From contig CAJNDS010002513.1 of the NCBI GenBank assembly GCA_905221605.1, positions 124,001 through 188,000 of the forward strand: a DNA stretch of 64,000 nt, read 5' to 3'. The translations under genes and the position numbers were made by a program. Shown here in pieces: positions 12,386-21,735 of this stretch (the first letter of the stretch is position 1; each line of letters opens with the position of its first letter). The stretch comes from Symbiodinium natans. Its lineage: Eukaryota; Sar; Dinophyceae; Suessiales; Symbiodiniaceae. The notes beneath the pieces are model-generated. The model worked only from the letters and a program-made list of their open reading frames with translations. It was not told the origin of the DNA and did no database searches.

Positions 12386-13078
12386 ATTCTTAAAGAATAT
12401 CTGCTCGGAGACTGGAACGGCTCCAACCCGCTGGTTGACGACGATTCAAGGCCTGCGACCATCGGCATGCAATGCTGGCCTGCTACCTCACCGTACCCAG
12501 GAAGAACGGTTCCCCAGAGTCACGCAGAGTTCTGTGATCCCAAATCGATGCCTCCATAGGAAGGGAGGCAGAAAAAAACTCGATCGCATCGAGGGCTGCT
12601 CCGATTCCCATGGTCGAAGATTTAGACTTCTCGGGCCTGGTTCTTCAAAAGTCGCCTGGTGCAACAGCACGTTGTAGCAGCAAATCAGCAACTCACCAGT
12701 CACCACGTATCCTTGGTGAACGGGTTTCGGCACTCACTCTCGCGCGCGGCAAGGAAGGATTCAGTCGGCCATGCTCCACGGGGCAACTGAAGAGGGAATG
12801 CTGTGTACAAACTTAAGTTTACGATATGCCAAGATGTTCACACCTTCCCCAGACCTCCTGATTCCCAAACCAAACCAGAAAGTTGCCAACAGATGAAATG
12901 CTCACACACGAAAGTCCCTGCGAGGCAGGAGGGGAGGCATCAGCCTGGACGTCCAGCCAAAATTCTACCTACACAACATCGCCCAGACACTTGCTAGGAG
13001 CGCGCCATCCAAAATGAACCCCTAGAATCCATGCCCGCGGCAGGAGTGTGTCAAAGTTGATACCTGGGGGGCCTCCCT

Positions 13079-13100
13079 GGTTTAGGGTTTAGGGTTTGAG
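13079..13100. repeat. Internal telomere-type repeat (TTTAGGG)
   Basis: Three TTTAGGG-type units, the last imperfect. They run opposite to the tract at 12,366. Confidence 0.85.
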
Positions 13101-15403
13101 TTTATAGGGTACGGCCCCCCAGCAAAAACTCCAAAGCTACAACCCTCAACCTTGTGAACGACCACGCAGGGGAGCTTGTGAAGCCGGGCAGTCTGCTGAC
13201 TTCCATTCTGGAGCTACCCCAATGCAGGCACATGATTGCAGGTCAAACTTTGGCAATTCCATGTAAGTATGTGGCTTACACATACGGAGACTTTGCGGAA
13301 GAGCAGGCCAAAAAGCTCCTTACGGAAGGGTTCGAAAGCTGAATTCAGCCCTCACCAACTCTCTGCTGCTTGGTGAAGTAGAAGTTAAGAAAGTAAATCT
13401 TCCCATCTCGCGCTTTTGGTGACGTTTTGTGCAGATCAGCTTCTCACCGCGCGCTGCTGCCAGAACTTCCCCGTAGCCTTAACCGCGGCGAAATGCCATG
13501 GGGTCGTTTTGAAGGAAAGTTGTTGGGGCGTATTCTGCAAGGATGTACAGGACGTGCGGTAAGTCGACAATTATGCGACTATTCTTTCCACGTTGTTCTT
13601 GCTGATTCTTGCTGCAGAGCTGCTGTACCTGAAAAACAAGTTTACTACTATTGCTCTGTGCCACTACCGAGGAGAGACAGCCATCAGCCGCAGGAAGGAA
13701 TCCGCCGGCACAGATCAGCAGCACCTCGGCACTCGATGGTCCACCCGCAGCTGAAGTCAAATCATTGGCTGAGCATAGGAGATGTACTTGACTGAAGCTC
13801 ACTCGCTCATCTGCACACATGTGCATCTGTCCGTACTGCCCAACGTTCAAACCTCCTGCCCAAAGTCATGGGCGACCAATCGAACATGCTTTTACGGCTC
13901 TGCCATTTTGAGCACCCTCGGCTGACAAAAGCAGCTGCACTTGTGTGTTGGATCTGCACGTGATTCACCTCATGCCATCATCAAGCACCATCATCGGGAT
14001 CACATCATCATCGTCATCGTCGTCATCATCCGGAGTAGCAGCTGCTTGGAATAAAGCTTGAGTCCGTGAAGGTGCTGGAACTAGGCTCAGCCTCTGACTG
14101 CAAACAGGTGGATGGGCCGGATGATGGGCGCAAGCCCGAGCGAAGCTGCAGATGTGGAGAACGGCAGCATCCAAAGCCTTCGGGTCAGTTGCAGGTACAA
14201 TTTTGCATTCTGTCATAGGTTGTTTGTTCCAGCTTGCCAACAGGAACATTCTCGACCACATGCAGTGGAAACCACATAAGGGAATTACACATGCCAACAC
14301 CTGCAAACACCTTGGTAGACGCTGGTAGCCAAGAAGCGCGGAAAGCTGCATCAGCGGAGTAATGACCTGCGGTGCCAAGATGCCAAGCCACGAGGCCACT
14401 TGCGTACTGCCGTGAGCTTAGAAAGCCCTCAACCAGCAAAATAGCACTAGCATGCTATGCAGCTTATCGTCGGGGCGCGCCGACGATAAGCTAGGATTTC
14501 AAAGAACAACTGCACAACAATACTGAGTAACTAACGATTGCTGGTAACATCCGATAAGAACACCATACGAACGACCCAAACCTCTGCCCCAGCAGGTAGG
14601 CCCCATCCACTCCACTGGGCAACACGCTAAGGTTAGGGGCGCGACAGTGCTCGATGCAGAAGTGAATGCGCACAACGTGCAGAGATACCTGGTTTGCGAG
14701 ATCCGTGTGGCCGTGTGGCAATCTTGAATTCTGGCCCTTGCCTGGCTCCCTGAGACAGAGGATCGCCTTCCTATACCTCCCTGCTTTCAGGTCTAACTCC
14801 CCAACAGCGGCCAGCAAAAGTCCGTATGCAGCCAAGGCTGCGCGGTAAAGTGGAAAAAGCCTCCCACGCCGGCCAAGGCAAACCTGGTGGAGCCTAAGGC
14901 CATGGGAACCTCAGCACAGTCGGCGTCGCTTGTTTCTAATATTTTTGCTATTGACATCACAAAAAACTGCTAATATGATTCTTATGAATATTATCACCTA
15001 GTGACCTAGTACGAATCTCTCATAATTAATTAGTTTTGAGAACGAATCAGAGGTTGGTGGTTTCTCGGCACCATCGGCCCAGCCCTTGGGCACCCATAAG
15101 GGTACCCTACTACGCCGTTACACGGCGGAGCTGCCTTGGCCTTTCGATTACGTACACAGCATTCAAGTTAGTCACGGAAAACACGATTTTTGCAGAGGCC
15201 GGGCTCCCGGACAGCATTCAGCGTGCAAGCGCCAAGAGCAGTGATCAGAGCGACACAGCCACTGACCTGTGTCACAACAAAAGCTAAAGAGCCTGAGTTG
15301 ATTTTTGCCAGAGCGGCCACATGTGACTTCAGACACCGGCGGGGACCGGGGTCGGTTGCAAGCGCTAGGCTCACCCGCCTTCCCCGCCACGCGTAAAAGA
15401 CCC
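13101..15403. other. Intergenic DNA, no supported gene
   Basis: Contains a GAT/ATC-type triplet patch (13,976-14,030) that gives a poly-Asp run in one minus frame, and an AT-rich patch at 14,935-15,030. Minus-strand frames near 14,185-14,835 look mildly protein-like, but I recognise none. Confidence 0.45.
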
Positions 15404-15739
15404 CTACTGATAATACTTCGCAACAAAACTGCAACTAAGAACGAACGTAAGCTGCCAAGAAGCTAGCTCGATTTCGGGCATTAAGTTCATGTGAAAGAGT
15501 TCCCAGCCAGACCATCCACACATGCTGCGCATCTCCCCCAATCGGTTCAAGACACTAAGGCGTTCTGCTCCGGCGTCAGGCGCTGCAACTCCTAACGAAT
15601 GAAGATAGACATCAGGCTTGGCGCCGTACTCAGTACACACATCGAGCATGCCACGATGTGGCAAGCTACAGTAAGCATGGCAAAACTCCTCTGGCTTGCC
15701 ATCGCCATCCAACGACCAGTCCAAAGCCGGCACCTCCAA
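15404..15739 (-). CDS. Unidentified open frame, possibly coding
   Basis: A 111-codon frame with varied amino-acid use (Trp, Cys, Tyr and acidic residues) and no low complexity. No domain or family is recognised, and no splice sites or neighbouring exons confirm it. It is kept only because it lies on the same strand as every identified gene. Confidence 0.18.
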   Translation of the reverse strand: MEVPALDWSLDGDGKPEEFCHAYCSLPHRGMLDVCTEYGAKPDVYLHSLGVAAPDAGAERLSVLNRLGEMRSMCGWSGWELFHMNLMPEIELASWQLTFVLSCSFVAKYYQ

Positions 15740-16651
15740 GCATCTGACGGAGATGATGATCGGAGATGCGAGTCGTGGGTGTAGGACTCTACTGCTGCAA
15801 GTGACACAAGCGACCTCTGGCGAAACCAGTGGAGCAGTCGGTGTTCACACATAGCATGTTTTCACGTATCATGGGAGATGTAAGTGCATGTCAGCATGTC
15901 TCAAGGCACAACCTTAAATCATTCCTTGCACCTGATCCGTGTCACAGCCTCTAGACGTGGTGACAACACGCCCTGTACATCCCTTAAGGACTTGAGGACA
16001 TATGCAATGTGCACCACGCCGACAATCCGACAATGGCCTCCGGCATCAGCTGCGTACCTGAGCTGCGTCAGAGGCTACCGCGGCTACCAGTACGGAGAAT
16101 GTGCATGTGCACACAGGGATGCGCAGTGACAGTGTCCTGCAGATCACGGTCTCCGAACCCAAGAGCAAGTGGCAAGGACGCAAGCGGGGCGACGTGATGC
16201 GTCGTAAAGTGACCTGCAACGAACTCCAAGTCATGATTTACATGAGCTACGAGTAACGCAAGCTAAGCCAAACGCATGTCTGTCGAGCTCTCTTGTACAC
16301 TGCATCCAAGGATGGGGCTGCAAAGCCCATCACCGGACAACCTCTGACGCTTGAGGCCAGCAGGATGTGAACTGCAGACGGCAGTTGTTGCAACGAATTA
16401 CAACTGAGCAGCACCTTGTGGCGCCTCAGTCTAGGTCTAAGCAGCGAAGGAATTCTGAGCAGGCATGAGCTACCGAAAGCTGTGCAGCCCTTCTGCTGCA
16501 TACAAAAAAGTGGTGGCAAGGCAGCGCGAGCATCAGCCCGGCCCCGAAAACAATCAAACTCACAGAGCAGGTGCTTGCCGTGCAAGGAGACCACTCGGAG
16601 AATAGGCTTTCACTGACAAAGCAAGCGCGATGCTTGCAAGGGGCCTGCTGC

Positions 16652-17272
16652 TCAGCATTTGCCCAAAGCAGCCCTCATTTTTTGCCGTCGCTTCTTCTCG
16701 CTTCTGTCACACAGATGGCAAAACATGCACATGGCGCCATTTCTGCATCCCCGAGCGGAATACAGGAAGGAACATGGTTTGCAGTCGCCGGTGTGGTGGC
16801 CGCTGGATCCCACGCTAGGAAGTTCCGATGTTCCCGGTGCTGGTGCAAGGGGAGCTGCTATTGGTGGCTCCATCTGTGGGCTTTGCATGTGGCACGGCCA
16901 GGGCGTCTGATTGTCTGCGCTCGGCTCAACTGTCCAACCACCTGCACCACCACAGAGAGCATCCTCTAGGCATATGACTGGCTTGGCCTCGGAAACAGCA
17001 TCCTCTAGGCAAATGACCGGCTTGCCCTCGGCAGGCTTCACGTCATCCTGCCATTCCTTCATAGTCTGCTGGATCATGCCCACGTGCGAGGCAGGACATG
17101 TCAATGCCGCTCGGTACGCACCCTCCGGCGCAGCCGGGCTAGCCACATGTATGAAAGTGTTTCTCACTTGCACCGCTTCGGGTGGGTAGTGCATGTCTCG
17201 GCCATCTTCCAAGCCCTCGGGGCCTTCTGGAATCGAAATGGCTAGTCGACCAGGCTGTGACTTCACCTCCAT
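16652..17272 (-). CDS. CCCH-type zinc-finger protein, copy B (N-terminally shortened)
   Basis: A 206-residue member and the 3'-most copy of the array. The C-X8-C-X5-C-X3-H finger, HLC and KKRRQK tail are intact. Two in-frame changes set it apart. About 10 residues after the initiator Met are replaced by the short stretch MEVKSQ. A 39-bp tandem duplication (about 16,957-17,034) adds 13 residues by repeating the KPVICLEDA block. The initiator ATG aligns with that of the other copies. Preserving the frame through both changes suggests a gene under coding constraint. Confidence 0.78.
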   Translation of the reverse strand: MEVKSQPGRLAISIPEGPEGLEDGRDMHYPPEAVQVRNTFIHVASPAAPEGAYRAALTCPASHVGMIQQTMKEWQDDVKPAEGKPVICLEDAVSEAKPVICLEDALCGGAGGWTVEPSADNQTPWPCHMQSPQMEPPIAAPLAPAPGTSELPSVGSSGHHTGDCKPCSFLYSARGCRNGAMCMFCHLCDRSEKKRRQKMRAALGKC

Positions 17273-17801
17273 GATTTTGCTAGCGAATGCTGGGCTGCCG
17301 CCGCGACGTGGTTCGAGCCTGTTTCTGAGGTCGAGGTCTGCAACATGTTGACCTGCTGCACACTATGTGCAGGATGTGGGGGTGGGCAAAAGTGCACTCG
17401 ACCAACCCAGGTGGATTTTCCTTGCACGCTGCATCAGGGAAACAGATGTGGCTTTGCAGCTGAAACCCTGTCCCGGACAAGCTTCTGGACAACCACTGAC
17501 GCTTCAGGTCAGGAGGAGGTTAGGCTGCGGATAGCAGCAATCGCTGATGAATTCAGGCTGGCTGGGAACCTGTACAGTGTAATGAAGGCGCTTGTCAAGA
17601 GCCTCTCAGAAGCTATCTGTGCCGCCTCCGAGACAACAAAAGATGTGGCGTACCACTGGCATACCCGTGGCCCAGCCGCGGAAAACGCTAAATTCGTGCT
17701 GAAGAAATGCTTGCACTGTAGTCGCGCAAACTCTCCGTGGAGTGAAAAGTGGGCTCCACGAACCGATTTGCAAGTTGATCCGTTTTCATGCGTTAAGCAG
17801 C

Positions 17802-18413
17802 TCAGCATTTGTTGAGAGCAGCCCGCCGCAGTTTTTGCCGTCGCTTCTTCTCGCTTCTGTCACACAAATGGCAAAACATGCACGTGGCACCATTCTTGCA
17901 GCCCTGAGCAGCATACAGGAAGGAACATGGTCTGCAGTCGCCAGTGTAGTGGCCGCTGGATCCCACGCTAGGAAGTTCAGATGTTCCAGCCACGGGTTTG
18001 AGTGGAACCGGGGCCGTGGACAGATTGCGGCTTTGCATGTGGCATGGCCAAGGCGCCCGAATGTCTGCGATCGGCTCAACTGTCCAACCGCCTGCACCAC
18101 CACAGAGAGCGTCCTCTAGGCAAATGACCGGCTTGCCCTCGGCAGGCTTCACGTCATCCTGCCATTCCTTCATCGTCCGCTGGATGAGGCCCACGTGCGA
18201 GGCAGGACATGTCAATGACGCTGGGTACGCACCCTCCGGCGCAGCCGGGCTAGCCACATGTATGAAAGTGTTTCTCACTTGCACGGCTTCGGGTGGGTAG
18301 TGCATGTCTCGCCCATCTTCCAAGCCCTCGGCGACTTCTGGAATCGAAATGGCTAGTCGCCCAGGCTGCCTGCCACAGCCAGGCTGCGCGAAGACGTTCA
18401 AAGTTGCCGCCAT
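17802..18413 (-). CDS. CCCH-type zinc-finger protein, copy C
   Basis: A 203-residue protein from the conserved ATG at 18,413; the frame is open upstream to 18,491. It carries the family N-terminal block (MAATLNVFAQPGCGRQPGRL), the middle blocks and the C-X8-C-X5-C-X3-H finger followed by KKRRQK. It keeps the GGWTVEP segment that copies D-F lack, and its linker before the finger differs (RNLSTAPVPLKP). It is intermediate between the diverged copies A/B and the near-identical copies D/E/F. The spacer to copy D matches the repeat unit. Confidence 0.8.
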   Translation of the reverse strand: MAATLNVFAQPGCGRQPGRLAISIPEVAEGLEDGRDMHYPPEAVQVRNTFIHVASPAAPEGAYPASLTCPASHVGLIQRTMKEWQDDVKPAEGKPVICLEDALCGGAGGWTVEPIADIRAPWPCHMQSRNLSTAPVPLKPVAGTSELPSVGSSGHYTGDCRPCSFLYAAQGCKNGATCMFCHLCDRSEKKRRQKLRRAALNKC

Positions 18414-18886
18414 GGTTTTGCTAGGGAATGCTGGGCTGCCGCCGCGACGTGGTTCGTGCTTCGAGCCTGTTTCTGAGGTCGAGGTCTGCAAAATGTTGAC
18501 CTTCTATGTGGTAGTTGCAGGATCTTCTCCGATTCTCCAAATTTTTCCTTGCACGCTGCATCCAGGGTTTGGTCAGGGAAACAGATGTGGCTTTGCAGCT
18601 GAAACCCTGTCCCGGACAAGCTGCTGGAAAACCACTGACGCTTTAGGTCAGGCGAACCGCGTAGTAGCATTCGCAGTGAATTCAGGCGGAGTGACGCCTT
18701 GTTTCATGTCAGTTCAGGTCAGCTACATATTCACTGTACAATCCGGCTGTATGGATCAGCTCCAGAAGGTCACCTGTGTGGCCTCCATGCTGTCGAAGAA
18801 AACCAAGAAAAAACCGTCACGCCGGCGTCAGCATGTTCCGAACTTCAAAGTTGATCATGCACAGCAGCTATATGCTGCTGTAAGGA

Positions 18887-19504
18887 TCAAAAACATGCAA
18901 CAGATGCAACCGGCTCAAGCCAAGATTTGTCCAAAGCGGCCCTCATCTTTTGCCGTCGCTTCTTCTCGCTTCTGTCACACAGATGGCAAAACATGCACAT
19001 GGCGCCATTTCTGCATCCCCGAGCGGAATACAGGAAGGAACATGGTTTGCAGTCGCCGGTGTGGTGGCCGCTGGATCCCACGCTAGGAAGTTCCGACGTT
19101 CCCGGTGCTGGTACAAGGGGAGCTGCTATTGGCGGCTCCATCTGTGGGCTCTGCATGTGACACGGCCAGGGCATCTGAATGTCTGCGCCACCACAGAGAG
19201 CGTCCTCTAGGCATATGACTGGCTTGCCCTCGGCGGGCTTCACGTCATCCTGCCATTCCTTCATCGTCTGCTGGATGAGGCCCACGTGCGAGGCAGGACA
19301 TGTCAATGATGCTCGGTATGCACCCTCTGGCGCAGCCGGGCTTGCCACATGGATGAAAGTATTTCTCACTTGCACAGCTTCGGGAGGGTAGTACATGTCT
19401 CGGTCATCTTCCAAGCCCTCGGCGACTTCTGGAATCGAAATGGCTAGTCGCCCGGGCTGCCTGCCACAGCCAGGCTGCGCGAAGACGTTCAAGGTTGCCG
19501 CCAT
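18887..19504 (-). CDS. CCCH-type zinc-finger protein, copy D
   Basis: A 205-residue protein starting at the conserved ATG (19,504), with the frame open to 19,582. The C-terminal finger and basic tail match the other copies. It ends in a tail (DKSWLEPVASVACF) not found in A-C, because the stop used by older copies has been lost. It lacks nine residues (GGWTVEPIA in copy C) by a 27-bp in-frame deletion. It is the first of three near-identical 1,091-bp units, so its expression could not easily be told apart from that of E and F. Confidence 0.8.
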   Translation of the reverse strand: MAATLNVFAQPGCGRQPGRLAISIPEVAEGLEDDRDMYYPPEAVQVRNTFIHVASPAAPEGAYRASLTCPASHVGLIQQTMKEWQDDVKPAEGKPVICLEDALCGGADIQMPWPCHMQSPQMEPPIAAPLVPAPGTSELPSVGSSGHHTGDCKPCSFLYSARGCRNGAMCMFCHLCDRSEKKRRQKMRAALDKSWLEPVASVACF

Positions 19505-19977
19505 GGTTTTGCTAGGGAATGCTGGGCTGCCGCCGCGACGTGGTTCGTGCTTCGAGCCTGTTTCTGAGGTCGAGGTCTGCAAAATGTTGACCTTCTATGT
19601 GGTAGTTGCAGGATCTTCTCCGATTCTCCAAATTTTTCCTTGCACGCTGCATCCAGGGTTTGGTCAGGGAAACAGATGTGGCTTTGCAGCTGAAACCCTG
19701 TCCCGGACAAGCTGCTGGAAAACCACTGACGCTTTAGGTCAGGCGAACCGCGTAGTAGCATTCGCAGTGAATTCAGGCGGAGTGACGCCTTGTTTCATGT
19801 CAGTTCAGGTCAGCTACATATTCACTGTACAATCCGGCTGTATGGATCAGCTCCAGAAGGTCACCTGTGTGGCCTCCATGCTGTCGAAGAAAACCAAGAA
19901 AAAACCGTCACGCCGGCGTCAGCATGTTCCGAACTTCAAAGTTGATCATGCACAGCAGCTATATGCTGCTGTAAGGA

Positions 19978-20595
19978 TCAAAAACATGCAACAGATGCAG
20001 CAGGCTCAAGCCAAGATTTGTCCAAAGCGGCCCTCATCTTTTGCCGTCGCTTCTTCTCGCTTCTGTCACACAGATGGCAAAACATGCACATGGCGCCATT
20101 TCTGCATCCCCGAGCGGAATACAGGAAGGAACATGGTTTGCAGTCGCCGGTGTGGTGGCCGCTGGATCCCACGCTAGGAAGTTCCGACGTTCCCGGTGCT
20201 GGTACAAGGGGAGCTGCTATTGGCGGCTCCATCTGTGGGCTCTGCATGTGACACGGCCAGGGCATCTGAATGTCTGCGCCACCACAGAGAGCGTCCTCTA
20301 GGCATATGACTGGCTTGCCCTCGGCGGGCTTCACGTCATCCTGCCATTCCTTCATCGTCTGCTGGATGAGGCCCACGTGCGAGGCAGGACATGTCAATGA
20401 TGCTCGGTATGCACCCTCTGGCGCAGCCGGGCTTGCCACATGGATGAAAGTATTTCTCACTTGCACAGCTTCGGGAGGGTAGTACATGTCTCGGTCATCT
20501 TCCAAGCCCTCGGCGACTTCTGGAATCGAAATGGCTAGTCGCCCGGGCTGCCTGCCACAGCCAGGCTGCGCGAAGACGTTCAAGGTTGCCGCCAT
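19978..20595 (-). CDS. CCCH-type zinc-finger protein, copy E
   Basis: A 205-residue protein from ATG 20,595, identical to copy D over nearly its whole length. The visible difference is in the tail (EPAASVACF instead of EPVASVACF). Finger residues are conserved. Gene and both flanking spacers repeat with a 1,091-bp period. Confidence 0.8.
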   Translation of the reverse strand: MAATLNVFAQPGCGRQPGRLAISIPEVAEGLEDDRDMYYPPEAVQVRNTFIHVASPAAPEGAYRASLTCPASHVGLIQQTMKEWQDDVKPAEGKPVICLEDALCGGADIQMPWPCHMQSPQMEPPIAAPLVPAPGTSELPSVGSSGHHTGDCKPCSFLYSARGCRNGAMCMFCHLCDRSEKKRRQKMRAALDKSWLEPAASVACF

Positions 20596-21068
20596 GGTTT
20601 TGCTAGGGAATGCTGGGCTGCCGCCGCGACGTGGTTCGTGCTTCGAGCCTGTTTCTGAGGTCGAGGTCTGCAAAATGTTGACCTTCTATGTGGTAGTTGC
20701 AGGATCTTCTCCGATTCTCCAAATTTTTCCTTGCACGCTGCATCCAGGGTTTGGTCAGGGAAACAGATGTGGCTTTGCAGCTGAAACCCTGTCCCGGACA
20801 AGCTGCTGGAAAACCACTGACGCTTTAGGTCAGGCGAACCGCGTAGTAGCATTCGCAGTGAATTCAGGCGGAGTGACGCCTTGTTTCATGCCAGTTCAGG
20901 TCAGCTACATATTCACTGTACAATCCGGCTGTATGGATCAGCTCCAGAAGGTCACCTGTGTGGCCTCCATGCTGTCGAAGAAAACCAAGAAAAAACCGTC
21001 ACGCCGGCGTCAGCATGTTCCGAACTTCAAAGTTGATCATGCACAGCAGCTATATGCTGCTGTAAGGA

Positions 21069-21686
21069 TCAAAAACATGCAACAGATGCAACCGGCTCAA
21101 GCCAAGATTTGTCCAAAGCGGCCCTCATCTTTTGCCGTCGCTTCTTCTCGCTTCTGTCACACAGATGGCAAAACATGCACATGGCGCCATTTCTGCATCC
21201 CCGAGCGGAATACAGGAAGGAACATGGTTTGCAGTCGCCGGTGTGGTGGCCGCTGGATCCCACGCTAGGAAGTTCCGACGTTCCCGGTGCTGGTACAAGG
21301 GGAGCTGCTATTGGCGGCTCCATCTGTGGGCTCTGCATGTGACACGGCCAGGGCATCTGAATGTCTGCGCCACCACAGAGAGCGTCCTCTAGGCATATGA
21401 CTGGCTTGCCCTCGGCGGGCTTCACGTCATCCTGCCATTCCTTCATCGTCTGCTGGATGAGGCCCACGTGCGAGGCAGGACATGTCAATGATGCTCGGTA
21501 TGCACCCTCTGGCGCAGCCGGGCTTGCCACATGGATGAAAGTATTTCTCACTTGCACAGCTTCGGGAGGGTAGTACATGTCTCGGTCATCTTCCAAGCCC
21601 TCGGCGACTTCTGGAATCGAAATGGCTAGTCGCCCGGGCTGCCTGCCACAGCCAGGCTGCGCGAAGACGTTCAAGGTTGCCGCCAT
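21069..21686 (-). CDS. CCCH-type zinc-finger protein, copy F (5'-most of the array)
   Basis: A 205-residue protein from ATG 21,686. From this ATG it is the same as copy D. Upstream of about 21,735 the DNA is unique, so this copy alone has a different 5' region and is the first copy in transcription order. If the array is transcribed as one unit and trans-spliced, any promoter would lie to the right of this gene; no promoter motif is recognised. Confidence 0.8.
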   Translation of the reverse strand: MAATLNVFAQPGCGRQPGRLAISIPEVAEGLEDDRDMYYPPEAVQVRNTFIHVASPAAPEGAYRASLTCPASHVGLIQQTMKEWQDDVKPAEGKPVICLEDALCGGADIQMPWPCHMQSPQMEPPIAAPLVPAPGTSELPSVGSSGHHTGDCKPCSFLYSARGCRNGAMCMFCHLCDRSEKKRRQKMRAALDKSWLEPVASVACF

Positions 21687-21735
21687 GGTTTTGCTAGGGA
21701 ATGCTGGGCTGCTGCCGCGACGTGGTTCGAGCCTT

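Larger units (their letters stand above)
16419..21735 (-). repeat. Tandem array of CCCH zinc-finger gene units
   Basis: Five gene copies (B-F) lie head to tail on the minus strand with homologous spacers. From about 18,400 to 21,730 the DNA is a 1,091-bp unit in which gene and spacer match almost base for base. Gene ends fall at 18,887, 19,978 and 21,069, exactly 1,091 apart. A few single-base differences are visible, such as T/C at the site near 18,707, 19,798 and 20,889, and ACC versus CAG near 18,910 and 20,001. Copies B and C and their spacers are clearly older. After copy F the similarity stops at about 21,735. Confidence 0.93.

Noticed and set aside
18304-21268. Three near-identical 260-codon plus-strand open frames across the CCCH array
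   Set aside because: They repeat only because the 1,091-bp unit repeats. They run antisense through the CCCH genes and spacers, have no domain, and are not open in the diverged copies.
16419-21735. CRISPR-like reading of the regular repeat
   Set aside because: The repeat unit is a 1.1-kb gene plus spacer, not a short repeat with unique spacers, and the DNA is eukaryotic.
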